Origin: Cyanobacteria bacterium SBLK
GTDB lineage: Bacteria; Cyanobacteriota; Cyanobacteriia; Cyanobacteriales; Spirulinaceae
Reading direction: 5' to 3'
DNA: 64,000 nt
Assembly: GCA_017746715.1 (NCBI GenBank)
Contig: JAGHZQ010000069.1
Span: forward strand, 1 to 64,000
Shown one piece after another: positions 18,116-27,436 of the stretch. Below the pieces are notes generated by a model. The model had not been told where the DNA came from. It ran no database searches and saw only the letters and a program-made list of their open reading frames with translations. The position numbers and the translations under genes were made by a program. The first letter of the stretch is position 1, and each line of letters begins with the position of its first letter.

Positions 18116-19594
18116 TTATTGTCCTTCCATTAAGGATAGAATTTTTGATAAGGTGGAGTCTTTGACGATCGCGCTCAATTTTAATGCGCGATCGCTAGAG
18201 CTAAGTTTCCCCGCTCGCATAACTGTCCCTACCTCTTTGTAGTAGCTTCGATCGCTATTGAATCTGTAGCGATGAAAAGGAACGGGAAAGCCTTTGCTAA
18301 AGTAAGAGCAATAACTCACGACCAACATAAAAATCTCTTTTTCAGATGGAGTAAGTTCTTCTTCTGATGCAGAATTTAAAGTTTTTAGCAAGCGATCGCA
18401 TTCTTTAGGCGGTAGATATTCTAAGTAGCTGTATTCTGTGGCAATATTGTCAACTAAATTCAGAAAAATACTATCTTTTTGCGATACCTTTTTAGGGAGA
18501 AAATCTTGCCAATTCAAGGTTATTTCAGAAGGATGCTGACAGAGAACAGGCAACCACATTGCACAAGGACAACTATCTTCCCAACCTTGCAATCTTTCTC
18601 GAGCTTCTCTGACTGCAAGATATAAAGGTTTTCCACTAGAATAAGCTAAGAGAAATTGCTTTAAAAATTCATGTGCAATGAGATCGGGTACGGGTTCGCG
18701 CATGACAATAATTTGTGGAATTTGTAGATCCGCTAACTCTTTTGCTAAACCCAATCCATCGCAAGAGTTAAAAATTGCAAGATGAGTGCCTCGTTCGATT
18801 GCTTTTTTTAAGGCAAAGCGAAAGGCTTTTAGACTGTAACTCTCGGTACGATTAAGATAAATTTTTCCGCGATCGCCTTGAGAATTACTGGAACTATGTC
18901 CGGCAAAGAAAATAATATTCCAACCTCGTTCATCCCAAAGATAGTCTGTTAATGTCGGGCGATCGGGTTCAACTAAAAAAGCAATTTCTGTATCGGGTAA
19001 ATTTTTTAAAAACTCTCGATCTTTCTGCGTATTAATACGATCGCCATTTCCAAGAATTGCCAGAATTCTGATTTTATTTTGTGCAGTAATTTCTTGCTGA
19101 ATTTTCTCATAAGTAGAAAGACTAAGGGCAATTTCAACTTTTGTAAAACCATCCCAAAAATCCCAACAATGCCAAGGAAGTTGCCGGATTTGATGATTAT
19201 CAGTTTGAATAACAATGCGAACATTATCTGATTTTACTAATTGTTCTAAAAGTTTATTATAAATTGGACGAAACAAAGAAGAATTCAACCAATTATTTAA
19301 ATTTTGTGCGAGTTTTTCTCCATTTTTATTTATTTTTGAAGTCAATATTTTAGTAGAGTTTTTGGAATTCTTGTGATTTACTCGATCGCTGAGAGAACGT
19401 AAAAATTGACTGTATTTTAAGCGACGATAACTGTCTTGCCAGCTTTTGTAAGAATCAACTAAATTGATAGCAGCTGGAAGTTTACCTCTACTTAGTGCTA
19501 GAGTTATATAATCCTCGTCTTTAATTTCTAGACTGACGGGAATTTCTAGGTTTAAATTGTTTTGATAGAGATCGAGAATGACTAATTTGTTCAT
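18116..19594 (-). CDS. CHAT domain protein (caspase-like protease fold)
   Basis: A 492-residue protein with a central CHAT domain (caspase HetF-associated with TPRs, clan CD). The catalytic pair is visible: His233 in FFAGHSS and Cys278 in FNSCDG. The flanking LADLQIPQIIVMREPVPD and CPCAMWLPVL blocks are also typical. The N-terminal 120 residues are helical and the C-terminal 120 residues unrecognised. In bacteria CHAT proteases often serve as effectors of kinase- or NTPase-controlled systems. The ATG at 19594 was preferred over a TTG at 19606. It is coupled to the membrane protein gene downstream. Confidence 0.88.
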   Translation of the reverse strand: MNKLVILDLYQNNLNLEIPVSLEIKDEDYITLALSRGKLPAAINLVDSYKSWQDSYRRLKYSQFLRSLSDRVNHKNSKNSTKILTSKINKNGEKLAQNLNNWLNSSLFRPIYNKLLEQLVKSDNVRIVIQTDNHQIRQLPWHCWDFWDGFTKVEIALSLSTYEKIQQEITAQNKIRILAILGNGDRINTQKDREFLKNLPDTEIAFLVEPDRPTLTDYLWDERGWNIIFFAGHSSSNSQGDRGKIYLNRTESYSLKAFRFALKKAIERGTHLAIFNSCDGLGLAKELADLQIPQIIVMREPVPDLIAHEFLKQFLLAYSSGKPLYLAVREARERLQGWEDSCPCAMWLPVLCQHPSEITLNWQDFLPKKVSQKDSIFLNLVDNIATEYSYLEYLPPKECDRLLKTLNSASEEELTPSEKEIFMLVVSYCSYFSKGFPVPFHRYRFNSDRSYYKEVGTVMRAGKLSSSDRALKLSAIVKDSTLSKILSLMEGQ

Positions 19595-19710
19595 AGTTCT
19601 AATCAATTTTTAAATATCGTACAAAGAGTAATTCAGCCAAAATATTCTGAATTTTTAGAAATTCATTAATTTACACTCCAACATGATTGATTTAAAATTT
19701 TGAACAAAAA

Positions 19711-21813
19711 CTAAAGTTGCACGCCAGCACTGTGAAAAATCTGTTGAATACTTTGCGCTAAATTAACCTTATGCTGTTGGCCATAAAGCTCGATCGCGCG
19801 ACGATAAGAAGACCATAGGAGACGAAAATGAGCAATCTCCCCATCAGCATTTTTAAGATGGAGGAGAACCCATCCTAAATTGTGATGTGCTTCGGCATAA
19901 TCTGGTTTGAATTGCACTGCTTTTTCGAGAGCGATTTTTGCTTCTTCCCATTGTCCGATGCGCCCCAAAACCGTCCCCCAACGGAAATAAGCAAACGCAT
20001 TACTCGAAAAGTGCTGAGTACAGATTTCATAATCTTGAATAGCACCTTTTAGATCGTTTTTTCGCTCCCGAATAATACCCCGATTGCATAACATCCAGCT
20101 CGGCATTTTCGCACGATCGCTCACCCGATTAAAACTTTGCATGGCCTCCGGCCATAACTGTTGTCTGGCTTGTTTCCACCCTTGAAATCCCCAAGCGAAA
20201 TCATGTTGGGGAAATTGGGAAAGAATCTCTTGCAAACAGCGTTCTACATCGGTAGACTTTTGGGTAACAACCGCCTTATCTAAAGCAACAAGGAGACAAG
20301 AATAAACCCAAATACGAATATCTTGGCGATGATTTAATTGTTTGGATTTAAATAGCGTCGATCGCCCATAACGAATCGTCGATTTCCACTGCTGTTGATT
20401 GGCTGCAATCCATGCTTGTAACCCCATTGCAAAGAGAGATTGATTGTCTAATTCGATCGCCCGAGTTGCGGCTGTTTCTGCTTCTGACCAGCGATCGCAT
20501 TTCCCTAAAGCCCAAGCCAAATTTGCCTGTATCCAGCTTTCACTAGGAGAGAGATTTGCAGCCGTTTGTAGATGATTTAAGGCTTCAGACCAATTATGGC
20601 GACGACAGGCAATTAAGCCTAATATTCCGTGTCCTCGACCATCATTGGGTTTGGTTTGGATAGCAACTCGGGCGGCGACTTCAGCTTGCCCTTCGTTCAA
20701 ATAAATGAGAACTAAGCTGAGTTCTATGGCTGCATCGCCATTTCCCGGTTCGCTGTCGAGGCATTTACGATAAGTATCTACTGCTTCTGAGAGCTTCTGT
20801 TGCTTGACAAATTGTCTAGCACGACTGAGAATCGGTGAAGTGAGATTTCCTTGCAGAGCTTGGATCATTTCATCGGCGTTTTGAAAGCGATCCTCTGCTT
20901 TCATCCTCATTCCAGTCAGTATTACTCTTTCCGTGACGGGATCGAGACTGGGAACGATTTGTCGGGGAGGTTTAAGGTTATCGACATGAACGCGATCGGT
21001 TGCTTGAACGGGTAATTCTCCGGTGATTAATTCGTACATTGAAGCACAGAGAGAATAAATATCTAAACTAGGATTGCGCCTTCCTTTTGCACTCCCTTGT
21101 TCGAGGGGAGCATATTGCGGCGTACCGATTTGAGTCATTTTCTGAGTTTTTCCAGCAATAAATTCTCTCGCATTACCAAAATCAATTAAAATAGCTCGAT
21201 CGTCTTGATTGACGATAATATTTTCAGGCTTGATATCGCGATGGAGTAAATTATTGGCATGAACAATTTTGAGGGCTTGAGCTAATTGAATAAAATATTT
21301 TTTAACTTGATGTTCGGGTAAAATAGTTTGTTCTTCAAGCATTTTTGATAATGGCTTTCCATTGACAAAATCCATCACAATATATGCCGTATTATTTTCT
21401 TCAAACCAATCATAAACTCGGACGATATTAGGATGAACGCATTTAGAAAGATATTCTGCTTCTCCTTTAAATTTATTAATCTGTTCTTGCCTCGATTGAG
21501 GAGTAATTGAATTTGACCAAATAATTGTCGTTCCTTTCCGAACGGATTTATCTGGAAACAATTCTTTAATAGCAATGTCGCCAGTATTCGTGCGATCGCA
21601 GGCTTTATAGGTAATCCCAAATCCTCCTTCTCCTAAAGTTTTATCAATCTGATAGCGACCGTGTTTCAGGGAAGTTTGTGGAGCAAGATGTAAAAGGGAA
21701 TGAGAACCAGATTCTTCGTTATCTTGCAAGGTGCTTAAGTCAAATCCACAGGCTTGACACATAGTTGCTGTTGGTGGATTGAGCGCACTACAAGCAGGGC
21801 AAAAATTATCCAC
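19711..21813 (-). CDS. zinc-ribbon Ser/Thr kinase with TPR tail
   Basis: A 700-residue cytosolic eukaryotic-like kinase. An N-terminal zinc ribbon (C5, C8, C19, C22) precedes the kinase domain: glycine loop GEGGFG (61-66), Lys83, HRDIKPEN (191-198) and DFG (211-213). All catalytic residues are present. The C-terminal half (about 340-690) is a long array of TPR repeats, likely a partner-binding surface. The zinc ribbon has the same cysteine spacing as the FHA protein at 24911-25561. A second kinase lies 18 bp upstream in the same transcript. Confidence 0.92.
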   Translation of the reverse strand: MDNFCPACSALNPPTATMCQACGFDLSTLQDNEESGSHSLLHLAPQTSLKHGRYQIDKTLGEGGFGITYKACDRTNTGDIAIKELFPDKSVRKGTTIIWSNSITPQSRQEQINKFKGEAEYLSKCVHPNIVRVYDWFEENNTAYIVMDFVNGKPLSKMLEEQTILPEHQVKKYFIQLAQALKIVHANNLLHRDIKPENIIVNQDDRAILIDFGNAREFIAGKTQKMTQIGTPQYAPLEQGSAKGRRNPSLDIYSLCASMYELITGELPVQATDRVHVDNLKPPRQIVPSLDPVTERVILTGMRMKAEDRFQNADEMIQALQGNLTSPILSRARQFVKQQKLSEAVDTYRKCLDSEPGNGDAAIELSLVLIYLNEGQAEVAARVAIQTKPNDGRGHGILGLIACRRHNWSEALNHLQTAANLSPSESWIQANLAWALGKCDRWSEAETAATRAIELDNQSLFAMGLQAWIAANQQQWKSTIRYGRSTLFKSKQLNHRQDIRIWVYSCLLVALDKAVVTQKSTDVERCLQEILSQFPQHDFAWGFQGWKQARQQLWPEAMQSFNRVSDRAKMPSWMLCNRGIIRERKNDLKGAIQDYEICTQHFSSNAFAYFRWGTVLGRIGQWEEAKIALEKAVQFKPDYAEAHHNLGWVLLHLKNADGEIAHFRLLWSSYRRAIELYGQQHKVNLAQSIQQIFHSAGVQL

Positions 21814-21831
21814 GATCGATCCTCCTTTGAG

Positions 21832-23022
21832 TTAAAATATTTGGAAAAGAAAACGAATTTTCCCGAAGCTGATTTCATCCCCAGAATTCACAAATTCGGG
21901 AACGGCAATTTTGGGACTAAATTGAGAGCCTCCGGAACGTTTAATATAAATGTGATTAGTCGAACCTAAATCTCTGACTTTCCAGCGATCGCCTTCTTTG
22001 TAAAGTTCTCCGTGACGGCGAGAAATGCTATCGCGATCGCGAAAATGATTGAGATCGATATCTACTGCACCCGTTTGCGAATCCGATCGCCCGATAATGG
22101 CACGATCGCCCGAGATCTCAAATTCAAAGGCATCAAATCCGAGGTGAAGATAAACCAGTCTTGCGGTTCCGACGATATTAAACCCATTTAAACATTCCAT
22201 TAATTTCCCCGCACTTTGAAAGCGACTTTCGCGATCGCGCGCCATGCCAATTAACAATATCTTTTCTAAGCGAGAATCGACATTCACTAATTGACTGGGC
22301 GGAATTAAGCGATCGCTGCTAATCCTGTCTGGTGCTTCGGCAGGAGGATAGCCGGTGAGAAGATGGTACATTGAAGCGCAAAGGGCATAAATATCAATAG
22401 CGGGATCGTGTTTTCCCGTTGTCGAATACTGTTCGATCGGCGCATAAGCAGGGGTTAAAATTGCGGTCATTTTGCCCGTTTTTCGTGCTTGATATTCCCG
22501 CATGGCTCCAAAATCAATTAAGATGGCGCGATCGCGGGAATCGATGAGAATATTTTCGGGTTTGATATCCCGATGTAAGAGATTTTTACCGTGAATAACT
22601 TGCAAAGCTGCCGCAACTTGTAATAAATAACGAAGCCAGCGATCGATCGGAAATCTGCCATTTTCTAAAAATAAGTCCCAAAGCGATTTTCCTTGGATGA
22701 AACTCATGACCGTATAAGCCGTATCATTCTCTTCAAACCAGTCATACACTCGAACGATATTGGGATGAATGCACTTCGATAAATATTTGGCTTCATTCTT
22801 AAATTTTTGCAATTGCTCTTGTTTTTTTTCTTCATTCTCTCGCATCCAAATCACGGTTGTTCCTTGACGGACGGCACTATCCGGCCAGTTTTCTTTAATT
22901 GCTACTCGCAAAGAATGAAGGCGATCGATCCCTCGATAAGTAATGCCAAATCCACCTTGACCGAGAGTTGTTTCGATTTCATATCGTTGTTGTTTGAGTC
23001 GCGTACCGGGAGGAAGCTGCAT
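21832..23022 (-). CDS. Ser/Thr kinase with C-terminal FHA domain
   Basis: A 396-residue cytosolic kinase. The kinase domain has GQGGFG (21-26), Lys43, HRDIKPEN (150-157) and DFG (170-172), and shares the unusual insert RQGTTVIW with the neighbouring kinase, so the two are paralogues. The last 105 residues form an FHA domain (GRS, SRRHG, DLGSTN), which binds phosphothreonine. This FHA domain is closely similar to that of the protein at 24911-25561. The ATG at 23022 was taken; a TTG at 23097 would overlap the phosphatase gene upstream. Confidence 0.9.
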   Translation of the reverse strand: MQLPPGTRLKQQRYEIETTLGQGGFGITYRGIDRLHSLRVAIKENWPDSAVRQGTTVIWMRENEEKKQEQLQKFKNEAKYLSKCIHPNIVRVYDWFEENDTAYTVMSFIQGKSLWDLFLENGRFPIDRWLRYLLQVAAALQVIHGKNLLHRDIKPENILIDSRDRAILIDFGAMREYQARKTGKMTAILTPAYAPIEQYSTTGKHDPAIDIYALCASMYHLLTGYPPAEAPDRISSDRLIPPSQLVNVDSRLEKILLIGMARDRESRFQSAGKLMECLNGFNIVGTARLVYLHLGFDAFEFEISGDRAIIGRSDSQTGAVDIDLNHFRDRDSISRRHGELYKEGDRWKVRDLGSTNHIYIKRSGGSQFSPKIAVPEFVNSGDEISFGKIRFLFQIF

Positions 23023-23074
23023 GATTTTAAATGGACAAGAACGGTAAAGAAAACGTAAAAATCGAAGGAGTGCT

Positions 23075-24841
23075 TTAAAACTGCTTGATTTCGCCAAAGC
23101 ATTTTAAAGCAATTAATGTCGCATTATCATCTGCTCCTTTATTGAGGACTTGAGTAATTGTTTCATCAATGGCTTGTTGCAGATCGGAGGAATGGGTAAA
23201 AATTTTTGCCAGATCGGTCGGCGAAACCAATCCCCAAACACCATCGGAACAAAGAAGCAAAATATCGCCATCTTCAAGGAAAATCGAAAAATCCTCGCCA
23301 AATCGACTTAAATTCTGCACGTATCCCGTACTCAAACGCGGTTTAGCACCGAGAGATTTAAGGAGAAGATTGCTATCGGGATGATCGAGACTTTCTTCAT
23401 AAGAAATTTCACCACTGGCTAACAACATGGCAACCATTGAATGATCTTCGCTAAGTTGACAAATCGTGTTATTTCTAATCAGAAAAATACGACTATCACC
23501 AACATGAGCGAGGTATAAATTCCGTTCGACAGCAAAGGCAAGACTGAGGGTTGTCCCGCCATCTTTAACGCGATCGCTCACTGCTTGATTGGCTTTTTCC
23601 ACCAGATCCACAACCCAATCTTGACAAGGTTGAGGTTTCGTTAAATCGAGAGGGAGAGGCGTTTCTAAAACAGTTTGAATGGCAAGTTGGCTGGCAACTT
23701 CTCCTTCTGCCATCCCCCCCATTCCATCGGCAACGGCGGCGATAATCCACGAAGGGGAATGATTGGCGGGTTGCTGGCGAATGCCGTAGCTATCCTCGTT
23801 ATGCAGGCGATGTTCTGAAAGTCCGACAGTGGATTGACTGGCAACTTGCCAGCGAATTTGCCGCGATCGCAAGGCTTGTCGCGTTTCCACCAAGAGGCTG
23901 AGGAGTTGAGAGAGGTAAAAGCGATCGTCGGCGATCGGGTTGAGGGCAATTTTGAGAATTTGATGGATGCGAGGAATTTTGTCAATATCCGGATTTAATC
24001 GATCTATAGGGAGGCGGTGATGGATGGCTTGGTAAAGTAAGAGTCCGACAATATAGGTACTCATCTGCTCGTCAACAGGACGATCCGAGGCAATTTCTGG
24101 AGGGCAATAGTCTGTCATTAAGCCAGTTTTTAAAACCTCTCCTGTTGGATACACTCCCACCAGATCGAAAAAGCGAATCGGTTTTTGCATTTGTACAAAC
24201 TCTGTAAAAAGAGAAATTAGGCAATACCCTTTTTGAGAGAGAACGCGGAAGAATTGACAAACTTGACTGGCGAGAAGAAGAGATTGCTCTCGCGATTGCT
24301 CCTCTTTTAACCAAGTTGTCAGGGTTTCTTTTTCTGGTGGCAGAGGACTGAGAAAGAAGAGCCGATCTCCAGAACTTTGGGAAGCGATCGCGACGGGTTC
24401 GTAATACTCCTCTTCTAGAAACTCCGAACTTGTGGCGGAGTCTTCCTCTAAAGGCTCTGGAGCAGTTTCGAGCGGGTTTTCTTTGCCCGCGTTTTCTAAT
24501 GCTTCAACCCGTGCGTCTAGGATTTCACTTTCTTGAGGAGAAATCTCTTTTTCTCTGTCTGATAAAGAAGAATCAGAAGATAATGCGATCGCCTCTTCTG
24601 TCGCTATTGCTAATAAAGGAGAAAGCATTTGATGTTTGCCCAATACCTCCCGTAGTTCTCGCTCTCGTTGCAGTCCGCTTTCCGTGCTTCCAACTCGTAA
24701 AAGTCCGGGTTTAGAGAGAGGTTGAATGTATACGCGAAAATAGTCAATTTCGGCAAAGTGACCGAGTTGTTTCTCTACTGTAACTTGAAAAGTATCGATT
24801 TCGTAAGTGCGATCGATTTCAATAATCAAAGATCGTTCCAT
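23075..24841 (-). CDS. PP2C phosphatase with degenerate kinase-like domain
   Basis: A 588-residue protein. The C-terminal 250 residues are a PP2C Ser/Thr phosphatase with metal motifs ADGMGG, HVGDSR, CSDGVWG and DDNATL. The preceding region (about 170-320) looks like a kinase C-lobe: YCPPEIAS, then STYIVGLLLYQAIHHRLP and a DDRF end. The HRD and DFG triads are lost (the DFG position reads DLV), so I infer a pseudokinase. The first 170 residues are acidic and unrecognised. The ATG at 24841 has AGGA upstream. The likely role is to reverse phosphorylation by the two kinases encoded just downstream. Confidence 0.88.
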   Translation of the reverse strand: MERSLIIEIDRTYEIDTFQVTVEKQLGHFAEIDYFRVYIQPLSKPGLLRVGSTESGLQRERELREVLGKHQMLSPLLAIATEEAIALSSDSSLSDREKEISPQESEILDARVEALENAGKENPLETAPEPLEEDSATSSEFLEEEYYEPVAIASQSSGDRLFFLSPLPPEKETLTTWLKEEQSREQSLLLASQVCQFFRVLSQKGYCLISLFTEFVQMQKPIRFFDLVGVYPTGEVLKTGLMTDYCPPEIASDRPVDEQMSTYIVGLLLYQAIHHRLPIDRLNPDIDKIPRIHQILKIALNPIADDRFYLSQLLSLLVETRQALRSRQIRWQVASQSTVGLSEHRLHNEDSYGIRQQPANHSPSWIIAAVADGMGGMAEGEVASQLAIQTVLETPLPLDLTKPQPCQDWVVDLVEKANQAVSDRVKDGGTTLSLAFAVERNLYLAHVGDSRIFLIRNNTICQLSEDHSMVAMLLASGEISYEESLDHPDSNLLLKSLGAKPRLSTGYVQNLSRFGEDFSIFLEDGDILLLCSDGVWGLVSPTDLAKIFTHSSDLQQAIDETITQVLNKGADDNATLIALKCFGEIKQF

Positions 24842-24850
24842 ATTTCCTAG

Positions 24851-24867
24851 GGCGGGCCGCGCCCGCC
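24851..24867 (-). promoter_or_regulatory. GC hairpin just before the PP2C start
   Basis: A perfect 7-bp stem GGCGGGC/GCCCGCC with a 3-nt loop lies in the 69-bp gap upstream of the PP2C gene, next to its ribosome-binding site. It could slow translation or end or process the polycistronic mRNA. No T-run follows. Confidence 0.4.
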
Positions 24868-24910
24868 TCAAAATCTCTACATTAAATCAGTAATCTTTCA
24901 ACAAAGAGTT

Positions 24911-25561
24911 TTAAGCACTCTGAAAGAGAAAGCGGATTTTTGCGATCGCAATTTCATCGCCAGAATAGAGGGGTTCGGGAGTCATAATTCGCGCTCCAAA
25001 ACGAGGCTGTCCGGCTCGCTTAATAAAGATTCCATTCGTCGAACCGAGATCTTTAATTTTCCATTGACCTCCCTCTTGAAATATCTCGCCATGATTGCGA
25101 GAAATCGTATCTTCTCCGGGGAATCCTTCGAGATCGATATCTACGGGGCCCGTATCGGGATCGAAGCGTCCGACTACTAAGTTACCGCCGTCGAGAACGA
25201 ACTCGGGATAGGGGCAACCCGCTTGTTTGGCAATTAGTCGCGCTGTATCTCCGCTAAATGTCGGCGGTGAGGGCGTGGGTTGGGGGACGGGCTGAGGATC
25301 GGGATAAACTGTCGGGACGGGTTGCGGTGCGGGAACGGGATCGGGATAAATGGGTTGAGGGACGGGCTGAGGATCGGGATAAGCTGTCGGGACGGGTTGC
25401 GGTGCGGGAACGGGATCGGGAAAATTCGTTGGGGTAGGTTGCGGGGTGGGAGATGGTGCGGGAGCGGGAGCAACAGTTGCCGTTAATTCATTCCCGCAGG
25501 CTTCACAAAATTCAGCCCCATCAATATTTTCGTAACCGCAAGCATCACAAATAAGAGTCAT
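24911..25561 (-). CDS. zinc-ribbon / proline-rich linker / FHA protein
   Basis: A 216-residue cytosolic adaptor. A zinc ribbon (C5, C8, C19, C22) is joined by a linker of repeated PxPQPVP and PDP units (about 30-105) to a C-terminal FHA domain with GRF, SRNHG and DLGSTN. FHA domains bind phosphothreonine, so this is a likely reader of the kinases' output. The domain is a near-paralogue of the FHA domain of the kinase at 21832-23022. The linker DNA is itself a tandem repeat. It is placed between a vWA gene and the PP2C gene. Confidence 0.88.
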   Translation of the reverse strand: MTLICDACGYENIDGAEFCEACGNELTATVAPAPAPSPTPQPTPTNFPDPVPAPQPVPTAYPDPQPVPQPIYPDPVPAPQPVPTVYPDPQPVPQPTPSPPTFSGDTARLIAKQAGCPYPEFVLDGGNLVVGRFDPDTGPVDIDLEGFPGEDTISRNHGEIFQEGGQWKIKDLGSTNGIFIKRAGQPRFGARIMTPEPLYSGDEIAIAKIRFLFQSA

Positions 25562-25615
25562 TTTTTCTCCTGTTCGGGTAATAAGTATGAGTTACCGATC
25601 TTGAAGTGCCAAAGG

Positions 25616-26998
25616 TCAGATACCGGAAATTTTACGGATTTGTTCGTCGGAAATGGCATCGTTAACATCCCCTCCCATGCGAACGGTTTTTCCTTTGGAT
25701 CCCATCTTGATCGTTTTGCTGCGTTCGGGAGAAATCTTGCGGGTTTTGCGAAGTTCGTCCCGAGCGTCTCCAAGCGATCGCGTCATGCTGCTATTACCCA
25801 AGCGTTGGGTGATTTTTTGAGCAGTTTGTAGCAGGTGTTCGGCCTGTTCCGGGTTGCTATCGGCAAGGATGGTGGCGCGTTTGACCATATCGCCGATATT
25901 GCACTGCTGCACGTAGCCCATTACTTCTTGGTCTACTTGCGCTCCCATTTGTCCGGCAACAAATTGTACGACAACGTTTTGCGGAGGAAGCTCTCCTCGT
26001 CGATTCTGTCCGGGTACATCATAAGTGAGCCCCAGCCGGGCGATGCGAACCCTCTGGGCAGGACGACTTTCAAGGTTAAATTCGAGGATAAATATAGTCT
26101 CGTCATTTGCCGTGGCGTTGCCAATGGGGTAAGGATCGTTAGTGAGAGAAAATTCCGCTTGTTCGGGATAGGCGCGAACGATCCGGTTTAGGGTTACGCC
26201 TTTAACGGTTTGTACGGTCATTTTGAGATTGTTAATGACATCCTGTTGGGCGCGATTGAATTCTTGGATAATCGTATTGGGAAGCTCAGTAATGGAGATC
26301 GCCGGACCTCCCGGTGTTGCATCGGGATCGACGTGGATAGGAAAACCACCAGTCGTATCGCTGAGTTTGAGTAACAAATCATCTTTGTAGTCTCCGACTC
26401 CAATGGCGGTAATCGGAATATTGCTAGTCGCAAAGTGAGGGACAAGTTCTAAACAATAGTCCTCGTCGAAGGTTTCTCCATCGGTAAACAGCACGATCCG
26501 ACGACTGGTCATCTGCTGGCTGCCCAAGAGATCGAAAGCATGGCGCAGTCCCAAACCCATGCGAGTCCCTCCGGAAAAATCCCGCAATTTGGCGATCGCA
26601 TCTTTGATCGTCGAGGCTTGGGTTGCAGACGTAAGGGGCAAAATCGTCGTAGCACTATCGTCAAACTGGATCAGGGCAACGCGATCGCTGACATCCAGTC
26701 TGCCGGAATCTACTAAAGTTTGCAGAGATTCCATCACGATATCAATTTTGGATTTTGCCCCAGTTACTTCGTTGTATTCTTTGCCATCGGAAAAGAAGGT
26801 TCTACCCGTCGGTTGAGGTTCTCCCACCACCACTTCATACATGGAACCACTGGTATCGATAATAAATGCAAAAGTCGTAGAAGGTCGAGAATTAGCAGCC
26901 TCTTGAGTCGGTCGCAATTTCAACATCAGAAAGAGCTTTTGTGCGGGGCTATCTGCGGGTAAAAATTCTCGATGGGGGGTAATCGAAACATTGAGCAT
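25616..26998 (-). CDS. vWA domain protein, predicted cytosolic
   Basis: A 460-residue protein with a von Willebrand A domain. The metal-ion-dependent adhesion motif DTSGS (D48, S50, S52) is complete, with the later threonine in SGGTRMG and aspartate in LFTDGE. There is no signal peptide or membrane segment. The C-terminal 200 residues are beta-rich, then helical and basic, ending in a serine/threonine-rich tail (SKTIKMGSKGKTVRMGG), a plausible site for phosphorylation and FHA reading. vWA proteins beside PP2C and STK genes are characteristic of bacterial triads. Confidence 0.9.
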   Translation of the reverse strand: MLNVSITPHREFLPADSPAQKLFLMLKLRPTQEAANSRPSTTFAFIIDTSGSMYEVVVGEPQPTGRTFFSDGKEYNEVTGAKSKIDIVMESLQTLVDSGRLDVSDRVALIQFDDSATTILPLTSATQASTIKDAIAKLRDFSGGTRMGLGLRHAFDLLGSQQMTSRRIVLFTDGETFDEDYCLELVPHFATSNIPITAIGVGDYKDDLLLKLSDTTGGFPIHVDPDATPGGPAISITELPNTIIQEFNRAQQDVINNLKMTVQTVKGVTLNRIVRAYPEQAEFSLTNDPYPIGNATANDETIFILEFNLESRPAQRVRIARLGLTYDVPGQNRRGELPPQNVVVQFVAGQMGAQVDQEVMGYVQQCNIGDMVKRATILADSNPEQAEHLLQTAQKITQRLGNSSMTRSLGDARDELRKTRKISPERSKTIKMGSKGKTVRMGGDVNDAISDEQIRKISGI

Positions 26999-27025
26999 TT
27001 TAACTATCCTGAAATTGGGTTTGAA

Positions 27026-27418
27026 TTAGGAAAAAATGAGCGAGGGAAATGCACCGACTTGTGGTTCGATTTCCTTGAGATCGGGGGGGAGAAGGGCGGG
27101 AATTTCTTGATTGCCACCTTCGCGAACATTTTTGATATTGGTAGCAATTAAGAGAGTTAAATCTAAGATGACGGTTGTATCTCGGTAGCCCTCGCGAATA
27201 TCTTCGATCCAAGCCGAAATGATTTGATTGAGGTGTGCTGTACCGATTTTACAACCGCTTTTGTTTTGCAAAACATCTCGCATGCGCTGACAAATTTCTG
27301 GGGTAAAGATTTGTTGAGGATGATTTTCTTGATTGAGATTGAGATCGAGAGGATAGGAATATTTTTCGTTGGGATCGGGATCGTCTTTGATTTTGAGAGA
27401 AACTTGATATTTGACCAT
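27026..27418 (-). CDS. small soluble protein of unknown function
   Basis: A 130-residue protein I do not recognise. It starts with MVKYQVSLKIKDDPDPNEKY, a beta-like, charged stretch, and has a helical middle and a proline-rich end. No signal peptide or membrane segment. The gaps to the two neighbouring vWA genes are 18 and 27 bp, so it is co-transcribed with them and may be a vWA partner. Confidence 0.65.
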   Translation of the reverse strand: MVKYQVSLKIKDDPDPNEKYSYPLDLNLNQENHPQQIFTPEICQRMRDVLQNKSGCKIGTAHLNQIISAWIEDIREGYRDTTVILDLTLLIATNIKNVREGGNQEIPALLPPDLKEIEPQVGAFPSLIFS

Positions 27419-27436
27419 TTTGGAGACAATTCAATG

